Positions 35,393-42,394 of a stretch of DNA of 64,000 bases are shown here, one piece after another. The stretch comes from ZLKRG08 sp046048895. GTDB lineage: Bacteria > Actinomycetota > Actinomycetes > Nanopelagicales > Nanopelagicaceae. The stretch is from positions 1 through 64,000 of the forward strand of contig JBJOFF010000001.1 of the NCBI GenBank assembly GCA_046048895.1, in the 5' to 3' direction. The notes under the pieces were generated by a model, which was given only the letters and a program-made list of their open reading frames with translations, was not told the origin of the DNA and did no database searches. The position numbers and the translations under genes were made by a program. Positions within the stretch are counted from its first letter, which is position 1; each line of letters opens with the position of its first letter.

Positions 35393-36037
35393 TTAAGAGT
35401 TATATTCGCCGTTAACCATGTAATACACGCGGCGACCAACTGAGACCGCATGGTCTGCACAACGCTCGTAGTAACGACCTAGCAACGTCATATCAATAGC
35501 AATTTCGGTGCCATGGGCCCAAGTAGATTCCATCAGCGACTTAAATAATTGGCGATGTAATTTATCCATTTCATCGTCATCTTGTTCTAGTTGTAGCGCC
35601 AAAGTGGTGTTACGAGTATCAATGGCTTGAGTAGTCTTTCTAATAATTCCAACCGCAACGCGATCCATATCGCTAATTATCTGACGTAGCTCTTCTGGTA
35701 CTGCAATATTTGGATAGCGCATGCGAGCCAGCTTTGCGATGTGATGCGCCATATCGCCCATACGTTCTAGATCTGCTGACATACGTAGTGAAGTAACCAA
35801 GGTACGTAAATCGCCAGCGACTGGAGATTGGCGAGCAATGATCAACATGGTTCGAGCATCTAATTCATGCTGCATATCATCGATGGTGTCATCTTCTTTA
35901 ATGACTTGCTCTGCCAATTCAAGATTAGGCTGAAGTAGCGCTTTTGTAGCTGATGACATCGAAGCTTCAACAATCTGACCCATCTTTACCAATGTGTCAT
36001 GAATGGAATCGAGCTCTTCCTGAAAGGCATTGCGCAT
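35393..36037 (-). CDS. phoU: PhoU phosphate-signalling protein
   Basis: The 214-residue protein has two PhoU helical repeats: DSIHDTLVKMGQIVEASM with ARTMLIIARQSPVAGDLRTL, and a second with NTTLALQLEQDDDEMDKL and LLGRYYERCADHAVSVGRR. It damps the phosphate two-component system, normally by bridging the Pst transporter and the kinase. TAAAAT ends 6 nt before the ATG. It is divergent from the senX3-like gene across a PHO-box-like repeat. Confidence 0.9.
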   Translation of the reverse strand: MRNAFQEELDSIHDTLVKMGQIVEASMSSATKALLQPNLELAEQVIKEDDTIDDMQHELDARTMLIIARQSPVAGDLRTLVTSLRMSADLERMGDMAHHIAKLARMRYPNIAVPEELRQIISDMDRVAVGIIRKTTQAIDTRNTTLALQLEQDDDEMDKLHRQLFKSLMESTWAHGTEIAIDMTLLGRYYERCADHAVSVGRRVYYMVNGEYNS

Positions 36038-36043
36038 AGGGAA

Positions 36044-36049
36044 ATTTTA
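36044..36049 (-). promoter_or_regulatory. -10 of leaderless phoU
   Basis: TAAAAT on the minus strand, exactly 6 nt before the phoU ATG at 36037. Confidence 0.55.
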
Positions 36050-36080
36050 CCTATTGAGCATGCGAAAAGAGGCTAAGCAA

Positions 36081-36098
36081 GTTAACAATTGATTAACA
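36081..36098 (+). promoter_or_regulatory. PHO-box-like direct repeat
   Basis: GTTAACA at 36081-36087 is repeated as ATTAACA at 36092-36098, an 11-bp period. PhoP/RegX3 operators of actinobacteria are 11-bp direct repeats of GTTCACC-like units. The repeat is centred about 46 bp before the senX3-like start and about 52 bp before the phoU start, a good position for activation of both. Confidence 0.5.
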
Positions 36099-36123
36099 GA
36101 TTATGAAGCCTCTCTAATTGCGC

Positions 36124-36129
36124 GATAAT
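36124..36129 (+). promoter_or_regulatory. -10 of leaderless senX3/regX3 operon
   Basis: GATAAT is followed by GGCCAT and the ATG at 36136, six bases of spacing with no Shine-Dalgarno. Confidence 0.55.
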
Positions 36130-36135
36130 GGCCAT

Positions 36136-37251
36136 ATGGGACGCTTAAGAGCCATTTACGATGCACTTGTGTATCGACGTTCTCCCAGCGCCAATGAAGA
36201 TATTCCAGTTATTGGTAGCAAGTCTGATTCTAAATTAAGCGAAATTCTTGATTTAACCGATGCTGATTACATTTTGGTCAATCGAGATGATCTTGTTACA
36301 ACTTGCAGCATTGCCATCTCCAATATTGGTTTGGTTAAGAACAATCGAGTCACCTCTGAAGCGGTGCGTAAATTAATCAGAAGCGCACGTAATAGTGGTG
36401 AAATTATTGAAGATGAAGTGGTAATTCCACGCGGGGTAATTGCAACCGGATATCACGAGCGCCGAGTGCGAGTGGGAAAAATTGGCAAAAATGGCGAAGT
36501 CGCTGCATTGATTTTTGATGACTCCGAAGCCAATCGTTTAGATGCTGTACGCAGAGATTTTGTGGCCAATATTTCTCATGAACTCAAAACACCAATCGGC
36601 GGTATCTCAATTTTGGCAGAGGCAATCTCTGAAGGTAGTGACGACCCAGTTCTGGTGAAAAATTTCTCTGAACGAATGAAAATCGAGGCCTCTAGACTCT
36701 CTAATCTGGTGCAAGAGATTATTGATTTATCAAGAATTCAAAATCAAGATGCCATGAGCAATGCGGTGGTGTTAAAGCTCAATTCAATTATCGAAGAAGC
36801 AATTTATCTATCTAAAGTGCGCGCCGAAAAACGCGATATCGCAATTAATTTTATTGCGGATGAAGAAATTGAATTCTTCGGCGATAAGAAGCAATTAGTA
36901 ATGGCTATCAGCAATTTGATTGAGAATGCTATTAATTATTCGCCAGAACATACTGTGGTAAGCGTGGTCTTAAAGAAAAATAATGGATTTGCAGAGATTG
37001 CGATTAAAGATCAAGGCGTAGGTATCGCGGAATCTGATCTAAATCGAATCTTTGAACGTTTTTATCGAGTTGATTCGGCACGTTCTCGTGAAACTGGCGG
37101 AACCGGCTTAGGTCTTTCTATCGTGAAACATGTGATTTCAAATCACGGCGGAGATGTGCAAGTCTGGAGCGCACCAGGTACCGGCAGCACTTTCACAGTC
37201 TTACTGCCTATTACTGATAATTCTGAACCCAAACCAGAGAAAGCTAACTAA
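36136..37251 (+). CDS. senX3: SenX3-like phosphate sensor kinase without membrane segments
   Basis: The 371-residue kinase has a PAS-like N-terminal region (DADYILVNRDDLV), then HisKA with ANISHELKTPIGGI (phospho-His) and an HATPase domain with N-box NLIENAINYSP, G1 DQGVGIAESDL and G2 TGGTGLGLSIVKHV. Mycobacterial SenX3 has two N-terminal transmembrane helices; here the first 150 residues contain no hydrophobic span, so it is soluble. The start is set at 36136 by the -10 spacing; a longer TTG start adds six residues that encode the promoter. Operon with regX3. Confidence 0.85.
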   Translation: MGRLRAIYDALVYRRSPSANEDIPVIGSKSDSKLSEILDLTDADYILVNRDDLVTTCSIAISNIGLVKNNRVTSEAVRKLIRSARNSGEIIEDEVVIPRGVIATGYHERRVRVGKIGKNGEVAALIFDDSEANRLDAVRRDFVANISHELKTPIGGISILAEAISEGSDDPVLVKNFSERMKIEASRLSNLVQEIIDLSRIQNQDAMSNAVVLKLNSIIEEAIYLSKVRAEKRDIAINFIADEEIEFFGDKKQLVMAISNLIENAINYSPEHTVVSVVLKKNNGFAEIAIKDQGVGIAESDLNRIFERFYRVDSARSRETGGTGLGLSIVKHVISNHGGDVQVWSAPGTGSTFTVLLPITDNSEPKPEKAN

Positions 37252-37253
37252 TA

Positions 37254-37943
37254 ATGACTCGCATCCTGATCGTTGAAGATGAGCAATCTTTCTCAGAACC
37301 ACTTAGTTTCTTGCTAGGCAAAGAGGGTTACCAAACCGAAATCGCTAGTGATGGCATCAGCGCAATCGAAAAATTCCATAAACATGGCGCAGATTTAATT
37401 CTCTTGGATTTGATGCTACCTGGCATGGCAGGAACTGAAGTTTGCAAACAAATTCGCGCTACTTCAACGGTACCAATCATTATGTTGACTGCTAAAGATG
37501 ATGAGGTCGATACCGTGGTGGGCCTGGAATTGGGTGCCGATGATTATGTGACTAAGCCATACTCTGCGCGCGAATTGCTGGCACGCATTCGTGCCGTGCT
37601 ACGTCGCCATACAGATTTCACTTTGGAAGAAGGCGAAAGCTCAATCGTTAAAGTGGGCCAGATTAAATTGGATACAGAACGCCACATAGTCACTTTTAAT
37701 GATGAAACGGTTTTGCTACCGCTAAAAGAGTTTGAATTGTTGGAATATTTGATGCGCAATGCTGGGCGCGTACTTACTCGAGTTCAGATAATTGATCGAA
37801 TTTGGGGCAGTGATTATGTCGGAGATACCAAAACTTTAGATGTGCACATCAAACGTCTACGTTCTAAATTTGAAAAAGATCAGGCAAATCCAGAGTTAAT
37901 CCAAACCATACGTGGCTTGGGTTACAAAATGGAAATCAAATAA
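37254..37943 (+). CDS. regX3: RegX3/PhoP-like response regulator
   Basis: The 229-residue OmpR-family regulator has ILIVEDEQSF (acid pocket), phospho-Asp in LILLDLMLPGM, MLTAKDDE and DDYVTKPYSARELLARIRAVLRR. Its winged helix follows with LLPLKEFELLEYLMRN and GDTKTLDVHIKRLRSKFE. It lies two bases after the kinase stop and likely binds the PHO-box-like repeat upstream of phoU and senX3, controlling phosphate uptake genes. Confidence 0.9.
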   Translation: MTRILIVEDEQSFSEPLSFLLGKEGYQTEIASDGISAIEKFHKHGADLILLDLMLPGMAGTEVCKQIRATSTVPIIMLTAKDDEVDTVVGLELGADDYVTKPYSARELLARIRAVLRRHTDFTLEEGESSIVKVGQIKLDTERHIVTFNDETVLLPLKEFELLEYLMRNAGRVLTRVQIIDRIWGSDYVGDTKTLDVHIKRLRSKFEKDQANPELIQTIRGLGYKMEIK

Positions 37944-37963
37944 ACTATTTTTAGTTTGTTTAA
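37942..37963. terminator. Weak AT-rich hairpin between convergent genes
   Basis: AAACTA (37942-37947), a TTTT loop and TAGTTT (37952-37957) can form a 6-bp stem, followed by GTTT. It lies exactly between the stops of regX3 and the convergent lipoprotein gene. The stem is A/T-only except one pair, so activity is doubtful. Confidence 0.3.
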
Positions 37964-38412
37964 GCGTTAACAATCAAAGCGTCTACTGAAACGCTACCGG
38001 CAATTCCAAAGAAGAATGAGACCGGAACTCGTTTACCAGCAATTAAACCTTCAGCAGGAATCGGTAAAGATGCAGTTGCAGATTCACCACCAAAAGTAAT
38101 TGGTTTATGGAAGAGCGCAGCTTGTGGTTCGATTTTAATTTCAGCGCGATTTACCGCAACTGCAATTAACGCATCATTGGTCTCTTTTTGATTGATGATG
38201 GTGCCAACTAATGAGGCCTCGCCAGCTGCATTTAGCGCGATGTAGATATTGCGTAGGTAGATCAAATTGCCTTCAGAGGCCAAATTAGCTTCGACGCCAT
38301 CGGTTACTTGAGTAATCATGCGAGTTGGCGCATCGTTTCCGGCGCCAGAGCATGCAGTTAAAGAAGTTGCAAGTGCGACTGCAGTGATTGCGGTGGCAAT
38401 TTTCTTACGCAT
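37960..38412 (-). CDS. LpqE-like lipoprotein
   Basis: The 150-residue protein has a lipoprotein signal: basic start MRKK, hydrophobic span and lipobox LTACSG with Cys21. The mature part is a single beta-rich domain with no catalytic motif that I can see. In mycobacteria the lipoprotein LpqE is the divergent neighbour of carD, and the same arrangement is seen here, so it is the likely counterpart. AGGAG lies 6 nt before the ATG, one of the few clear Shine-Dalgarno starts. Function unknown. Confidence 0.75.
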   Translation of the reverse strand: MRKKIATAITAVALATSLTACSGAGNDAPTRMITQVTDGVEANLASEGNLIYLRNIYIALNAAGEASLVGTIINQKETNDALIAVAVNRAEIKIEPQAALFHKPITFGGESATASLPIPAEGLIAGKRVPVSFFFGIAGSVSVDALIVNA

Positions 38413-38543
38413 TGATTACTCCTGAAAAATTATTTACATTTACAAAGCTTCCGTATTTTATCAGGCGCAATCACCAATTTTTACCGTGATTTATAATGAT
38501 TTTTCGCTGAAAAACCGCTAGTGACTCATTTCTTATTCCGTGC

Positions 38544-38549
38544 TAAAAT
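38544..38549 (+). promoter_or_regulatory. Probable -10 of carD
   Basis: TAAAAT, giving a predicted leader of about 30 nt that contains GAAAGG 6 nt before the carD ATG at 38587. It contrasts with the leaderless genes nearby. Confidence 0.5.
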
Positions 38550-38586
38550 TATCCTTCTGCTTAACTCTTCTCCCGAAAGGCGATTA

Positions 38587-39069
38587 ATGTCATTCAAGGT
38601 CGGCGAAACAGTTGTTTATCCTCATCACGGCGCAGCACTTATCGAAGCTATCGAAAAGCGTGTGATCAAGGGCGAAGAGAAGACCTACTTAGTTTTAAAG
38701 GTAGCTCAGGGCGATTTAACAGTCCGAGTACCAGCAGATAATGTTGATTTAGTTGGCGTACGCGACGTAGTTGATTCAGCTGGCTTGGACCGCGTATTCA
38801 ATGTATTGCGTCAGCCATACACCGAAGAACCAACCAACTGGTCTCGTCGCTACAAAGCAAACTTAGAAAAACTTGCTTCAGGCGATGTCATTAAGGTTGC
38901 TGAAGTTGTGCGCGATCTATATCGCCGCGATTTAGATCGTGGACTATCAGCAGGCGAGAAGCGCATGTTGGCAAAGGCAAAGCAGATACTGGTTTCCGAA
39001 CTAGCTCTGGCAGAACGTACCGACGAGGTAAAGGCTGCAACTATCCTCGACGAAGTACTCGCTTCATAG
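38587..39069 (+). CDS. carD: CarD-family RNA polymerase-binding transcription factor
   Basis: The 160-residue protein starts MSFKVGETVVYPHHGAA, the RNA-polymerase beta-binding Tudor-like domain, and ends with the helical DNA-binding domain containing the conserved Trp (EEPTNWSRRYKANLEKL) and RRDLDRGLSAGEKRML. CarD stabilises open promoter complexes. A start at 38521 was rejected because the domain begins at 38587 and the Shine-Dalgarno lies just before it. In actinobacteria ispD and ispF normally follow; here the next gene is an altered ispD relative. Confidence 0.92.
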   Translation: MSFKVGETVVYPHHGAALIEAIEKRVIKGEEKTYLVLKVAQGDLTVRVPADNVDLVGVRDVVDSAGLDRVFNVLRQPYTEEPTNWSRRYKANLEKLASGDVIKVAEVVRDLYRRDLDRGLSAGEKRMLAKAKQILVSELALAERTDEVKAATILDEVLAS

Positions 39070-39070
39070 G

Positions 39071-39631
39071 TTGTCTGTAAAAACTCTATTTGTATTAATA
39101 GTTGGAAGCGATTTAGCTTCACAACTTCTAAATGGAATTTCGCTTCATCAACTTGCCCTTGATGAAGCGATTTCATTTTCTAAAGCCAATAACGCCGAAT
39201 TTATCGAAGTTAGGCGCGAAGAGCTATTAGATACCTTAAAACGCAAAGAGTTTGATTTAGTAGTTATTCATGATGAGCTTTTGCCACTTGTAAGTATTAA
39301 TCAGATGCAACGCACCTATGAGCAAATCGGAGATTTTGCAGCTATTCGCCCCACAATGGCCTTTACTGAAACCATCAAATCACTAGATAGTGACCATCGC
39401 TTAAATCAGACCATTGATCGCGAAAAGGTGCGTCGCATTTCCAGCCCAGAGGTAATTAAAAAGAGCGCAATTGATTTTGACGGAGAATTAACGACTTGGT
39501 CAGTACCGCTAAATACCGGAGTAAAAACTTCGCAAATTGAATCTGATCCAGCTGGAATAAGAGTTAATAATCTGCCAGAGATCAAGATGTTAGCAGCGCT
39601 TGCGCAACTTGCAGATCCTGCGCAAAAGTAA
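39071..39631 (+). CDS. Degenerate, probably non-catalytic IspD paralogue
   Basis: A 186-residue protein starting at TTG, one base after the carD stop. Its middle matches IspD: DLVVIHDELLPL replaces the LVHDAARPL motif (the Arg is lost), FTETIKSLDSDHRLNQTIDR fits the TDTIK...TVDR segment, RRISSPEVIKKSA replaces the LxxxQTPQxF segment, and the end GIRVNNLPEIKMLAAL fits NIKVTxPEDLxLA. The CTP-binding loop AAGxGxR and about 40 N-terminal residues are absent. It lies in the slot where actinobacteria keep ispD (carD-ispD-ispF). It probably is the decaying or repurposed ancestral enzyme. The reading frame remains open. Confidence 0.7.
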   Translation: MSVKTLFVLIVGSDLASQLLNGISLHQLALDEAISFSKANNAEFIEVRREELLDTLKRKEFDLVVIHDELLPLVSINQMQRTYEQIGDFAAIRPTMAFTETIKSLDSDHRLNQTIDREKVRRISSPEVIKKSAIDFDGELTTWSVPLNTGVKTSQIESDPAGIRVNNLPEIKMLAALAQLADPAQK

Positions 39632-40256
39632 TCTTTAAATTCGCAACTTCAGCTTCCACCGCAATCGCTTTAATTTCTGGGAAATAGCGCTCTACGCAAG
39701 CTCCGGTGTCGGTGCCAACAAAGCCATCAACTTCTGCAGATTTGTATGCCTGCAATAACTCTTTGGCGCGGAAACCTTGTGGCGTCTGTACTCGCACAAT
39801 CTGAGTTTCATGGCTGGCATCAATTTCAATTGGGTTGATAGTGGTAGTTGGAATGGCGCCGCCTTTTTCATAAGCCACTTCCGCGATTTTTCGATATAAA
39901 TCTGGAGTAGCAAGTGGTCTAGCGCCATCGTGGATTAGCACTAAATCAATCGCGCCAGTTTCAATATCTTTAGCCAAATGCATCAATGCTTTATATTCAC
40001 TGCCATGACGAGTAGCGCCGCCATAAGCAATTTCAATTTTTAAATCTGGAAGCTCTCTTTGCAAAATTTCGCGGGCTATCGCTTCATCATCTGGATTAAT
40101 AATCAAAAGTAAACGCGCATCCGGAAATGCTTGATGAGCATTGGCAATAGTGCGAGAGATTACAGCTTTACCCGCTAATGGCAACCAAACTTTATTAGTG
40201 GCATGCCCAAAGCGGCTGCCAGAACCAGCAGCAAGAAGTACTACTGCAGGTTTCAA
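39582..40256 (-). CDS. ispD: 2-C-methyl-D-erythritol 4-phosphate cytidylyltransferase
   Basis: The 224-residue enzyme makes CDP-methylerythritol from MEP and CTP. It has an intact CTP loop LLAAGSGSRFGHATNKVWLPL, DLVLIHDGARPL, RVQTPQGFRAKEL and the C-terminal NLKITFAQDL. It starts at TTG, which overlaps the stop of the DXR-II-like gene as TTGA, and its 3' end overlaps the degenerate paralogue by 50 bp on the opposite strand. TTINPIEI stands where TDTIK is usual, so it is a divergent IspD. Its partner gene strongly suggests the MEP pathway; a TarI-like role is less likely. Confidence 0.82.
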   Translation of the reverse strand: MKPAVVLLAAGSGSRFGHATNKVWLPLAGKAVISRTIANAHQAFPDARLLLIINPDDEAIAREILQRELPDLKIEIAYGGATRHGSEYKALMHLAKDIETGAIDLVLIHDGARPLATPDLYRKIAEVAYEKGGAIPTTTINPIEIDASHETQIVRVQTPQGFRAKELLQAYKSAEVDGFVGTDTGACVERYFPEIKAIAVEAEVANLKITFAQDLQVAQALLTS

Positions 40257-41536
40257 CTCAAACCTAAAGCATCTTGTTGTTTACGCAATTGCAGAATAAA
40301 TGAATCTTCTAAATCAATATGATCATAAGTAAGTAATTCACCAGCTTTGATCGCCTTTTTAACTGTCGCGCCAGCTGCTAAGCCAATCGGCACCAATCCA
40401 TCGCGCTTAGAATCACTGGCAATATCGGCATAACCACGCACGGTATATCCGCCAATATTGTCGATTTTATCGCCTGGATTTAAATCAACTTTGGTCATGC
40501 AAACTACTTCGGCAATTAACTTCTCTGAATAGAGCGTTGATTCACGATCAATAATCGCTTTGGCAACTGATAGTGGTGCTTCTACCGAAGCTAAATGATA
40601 AGGACGATAGAGAGTGAAGTAAGGGCCTTTTCCGAGCATTAAATATTCCAACTCTTCCACCACGTATGGAGAATCGCTCTTAACTACTACAAATACGCCA
40701 GGTGCGACATCGCCGGTGCAGTAATCAACTACGCCTGGGCGATCCAAAATTCCGCCATCTGCTTGTAGCGCATAAGTTTGAGAAAGTGTTTTCACGCTGG
40801 ATGCTGGGCCATACATACCGCGCTTAGAAAGTTCGAGCCCAGTGGTATTCGCTAGTGCCACCATCTCTGTCATTGTTTTAGTGCCATCGGTAAATGAACA
40901 GAGCATCTTTGGGTTCATATGTTTTGCCAGCGCACGTTCGCGCACGGTATCTGGAGTGCTAAATGGTTCGAATGGATTGTTCTTACCCTTTCCAGCACAG
41001 ATAACTTCGAAATTTAAATCAAGCGCGAAATCAACTAGCGCTTTGCACTCGGTTGGTTCATCGCCATGGGCAACGCCATAAACCAAATTCTTAGATTCTG
41101 CGATCTTATTTAAAATCGGACCAACTGTTACTTCCATTTCTACGTTTAGCACTACAACATCTTTATTGGCCATCAATGCATCATGAGTAACTTTGGCGCC
41201 GGTATTTGGTACTCCGGTGCACTCAACTACTAAATCGATTTCTGCCAATTCAGTAACTAAATCAATTTGAGAAGTGCCGCAAGGGATACTTTCATGAATT
41301 GCAGTAGCCAACTCTTTTGCGTTGTCGCTAATTACAAATTTACTAATATTTAAATCTTTAAAAGTCTGTTGGATCCGATCTACATTGCTATCAACAATTA
41401 GTGCGACCGCAAAACCAGGCATTTTGTGGATCTGATTGGCAAAACCACGACCCATTTGGCCGGCGCCAACGATGGCGATTCTGGAATCATGGCCAAGCTG
41501 CTTGGCATGAGCCAGCAATTTATGACGATAAGCCAC
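40253..41536 (-). CDS. DXR-II (DRL)-like 1-deoxyxylulose-5-phosphate reductoisomerase candidate
   Basis: About 427 residues, homoserine-dehydrogenase-like with a C-terminal SAF domain. The NAD(P) motif is AIVGAGQMGRGFA at residues 21-33; VVECTGVPNTGAK, VVLNVEMEVTVGP and YGVAHGDEPTECK follow, and SAF-like GLAAGATVKKAIKAGELLTYDHIDL ends the protein. This architecture is that of the Brucella DRL enzyme, which replaces classical DXR in the MEP pathway. It is translationally coupled to ispD, the next enzyme of the pathway, and close to ispF. The GTG at 41536 with AAAAGGA upstream is preferred over TTG 41599. Other SAF/homoserine-dehydrogenase-like oxidoreductases remain an alternative. Confidence 0.65.
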   Translation of the reverse strand: MAYRHKLLAHAKQLGHDSRIAIVGAGQMGRGFANQIHKMPGFAVALIVDSNVDRIQQTFKDLNISKFVISDNAKELATAIHESIPCGTSQIDLVTELAEIDLVVECTGVPNTGAKVTHDALMANKDVVVLNVEMEVTVGPILNKIAESKNLVYGVAHGDEPTECKALVDFALDLNFEVICAGKGKNNPFEPFSTPDTVRERALAKHMNPKMLCSFTDGTKTMTEMVALANTTGLELSKRGMYGPASSVKTLSQTYALQADGGILDRPGVVDYCTGDVAPGVFVVVKSDSPYVVEELEYLMLGKGPYFTLYRPYHLASVEAPLSVAKAIIDRESTLYSEKLIAEVVCMTKVDLNPGDKIDNIGGYTVRGYADIASDSKRDGLVPIGLAAGATVKKAIKAGELLTYDHIDLEDSFILQLRKQQDALGLS

Positions 41537-41607
41537 GAGCCAAATCCTTTTCTCTTTTAGCGCTCTCAAATTAACTAAGCGAATTAAGTCTAAAGGCAAT
41601 TAGAAGT

Positions 41608-41613
41608 TAGACT
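41608..41613 (+). promoter_or_regulatory. -10 of leaderless HPr gene
   Basis: TAGACT followed by AACCCC and the ATG at 41620, six bases of spacing. Confidence 0.55.
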
Positions 41614-41619
41614 AACCCC

Positions 41620-41898
41620 ATGAAGGAATTTCTTACCAAAGTAGGTTCTCCAGTAGGGCTACATGCCCGTCCAGCATCGCTATTTGCAAAAGCCGCGAAA
41701 GAATCTGGCTGTAAAGTATCTCTGGCAAAGGTTTCCGATGATGGAACTGAGAGCGCATTTGTTGATGGCGTATCGCTATTAAAGATTATGGCGCTTGGCA
41801 TTAAATGCTGCGAATCAATCAAAGTTCAGGTCGAAGGCGACAACGAAGAAGCGGCTGCCGCAACGCTTCAAGCAATTGTCGAAAGCTCAGATCACTAA
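41620..41898 (+). CDS. ptsH: HPr-family phosphocarrier protein
   Basis: The 92-residue protein has the HPr active site VGLHARPAS with His15 as phosphoacceptor and VSLLKIMALGIKCCESI, where the Ser lies at the regulatory position. It accepts phosphate from enzyme I and passes it to PTS permeases. No enzyme I is in this window. It separates the ispD/DXR-II pair from ispF and has its own leaderless promoter, so it is probably regulated apart from its neighbours. Confidence 0.88.
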   Translation: MKEFLTKVGSPVGLHARPASLFAKAAKESGCKVSLAKVSDDGTESAFVDGVSLLKIMALGIKCCESIKVQVEGDNEEAAAATLQAIVESSDH

Positions 41899-41917
41899 TT
41901 TCTAGTAAAAATATTTT

Positions 41918-42394
41918 ATGAATCAAAATTTCCGAACCGGTGTTGGCGTTGATGCGCATAAGTTTGCAGCCGACGGTCCATGCAAATTAGCTGGTTTGGA
42001 ATGGCCAGAAGCTAATCGCTTAGAAGGCCACTCAGACGGAGATGCTGCTGTACATGCGCTATGCGATGCCGTTTTAGCAGCTGCAGGTCTGGGAGATGTA
42101 GGACAGGTTTTTGGAATTGGTAAACCGGAATGGAAAGGGGCAAGTGGTTTGATGATGATTCAACATCTGCGCTCCTTGATTTCAGAAAAAGCGATAGAAA
42201 TAAATAATGTTTCGATTCAAATCGTGGGAAATGTGCCAAAAATTTCCAAACGTCGCGATGAAGCGCAGCAAGTCTTATCTGATGCGCTAGGTGCGCCTGT
42301 CACAATTGGCGCTACTACAACAGACACAATGGGTTTTACCGGACGCGGCGAAGGGGTATTTGTGATTGCTAATGCTTTGGTGCGCCTGCCATGA
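41918..42394 (+). CDS. ispF: 2-C-methyl-D-erythritol 2,4-cyclodiphosphate synthase
   Basis: The 158-residue enzyme closes CDP-ME-2-phosphate to the cyclic diphosphate. Zinc ligands lie in GVGVDAHKF (Asp, His) and LEGHSDGDAAVHALCDA (His), and DTMGFTGRGEG is the family C-terminal mark. It keeps the usual actinobacterial position upstream of cysS (4-bp overlap). It demonstrates that the MEP pathway is active in this organism. Confidence 0.92.
   Translation: MNQNFRTGVGVDAHKFAADGPCKLAGLEWPEANRLEGHSDGDAAVHALCDAVLAAAGLGDVGQVFGIGKPEWKGASGLMMIQHLRSLISEKAIEINNVSIQIVGNVPKISKRRDEAQQVLSDALGAPVTIGATTTDTMGFTGRGEGVFVIANALVRLP

Noticed and set aside
38521..38586. N-terminal extension of CarD
   Set aside because: The extra 22 codons span the -10 element and the leader; the domain and the ribosome site both point to 38587.
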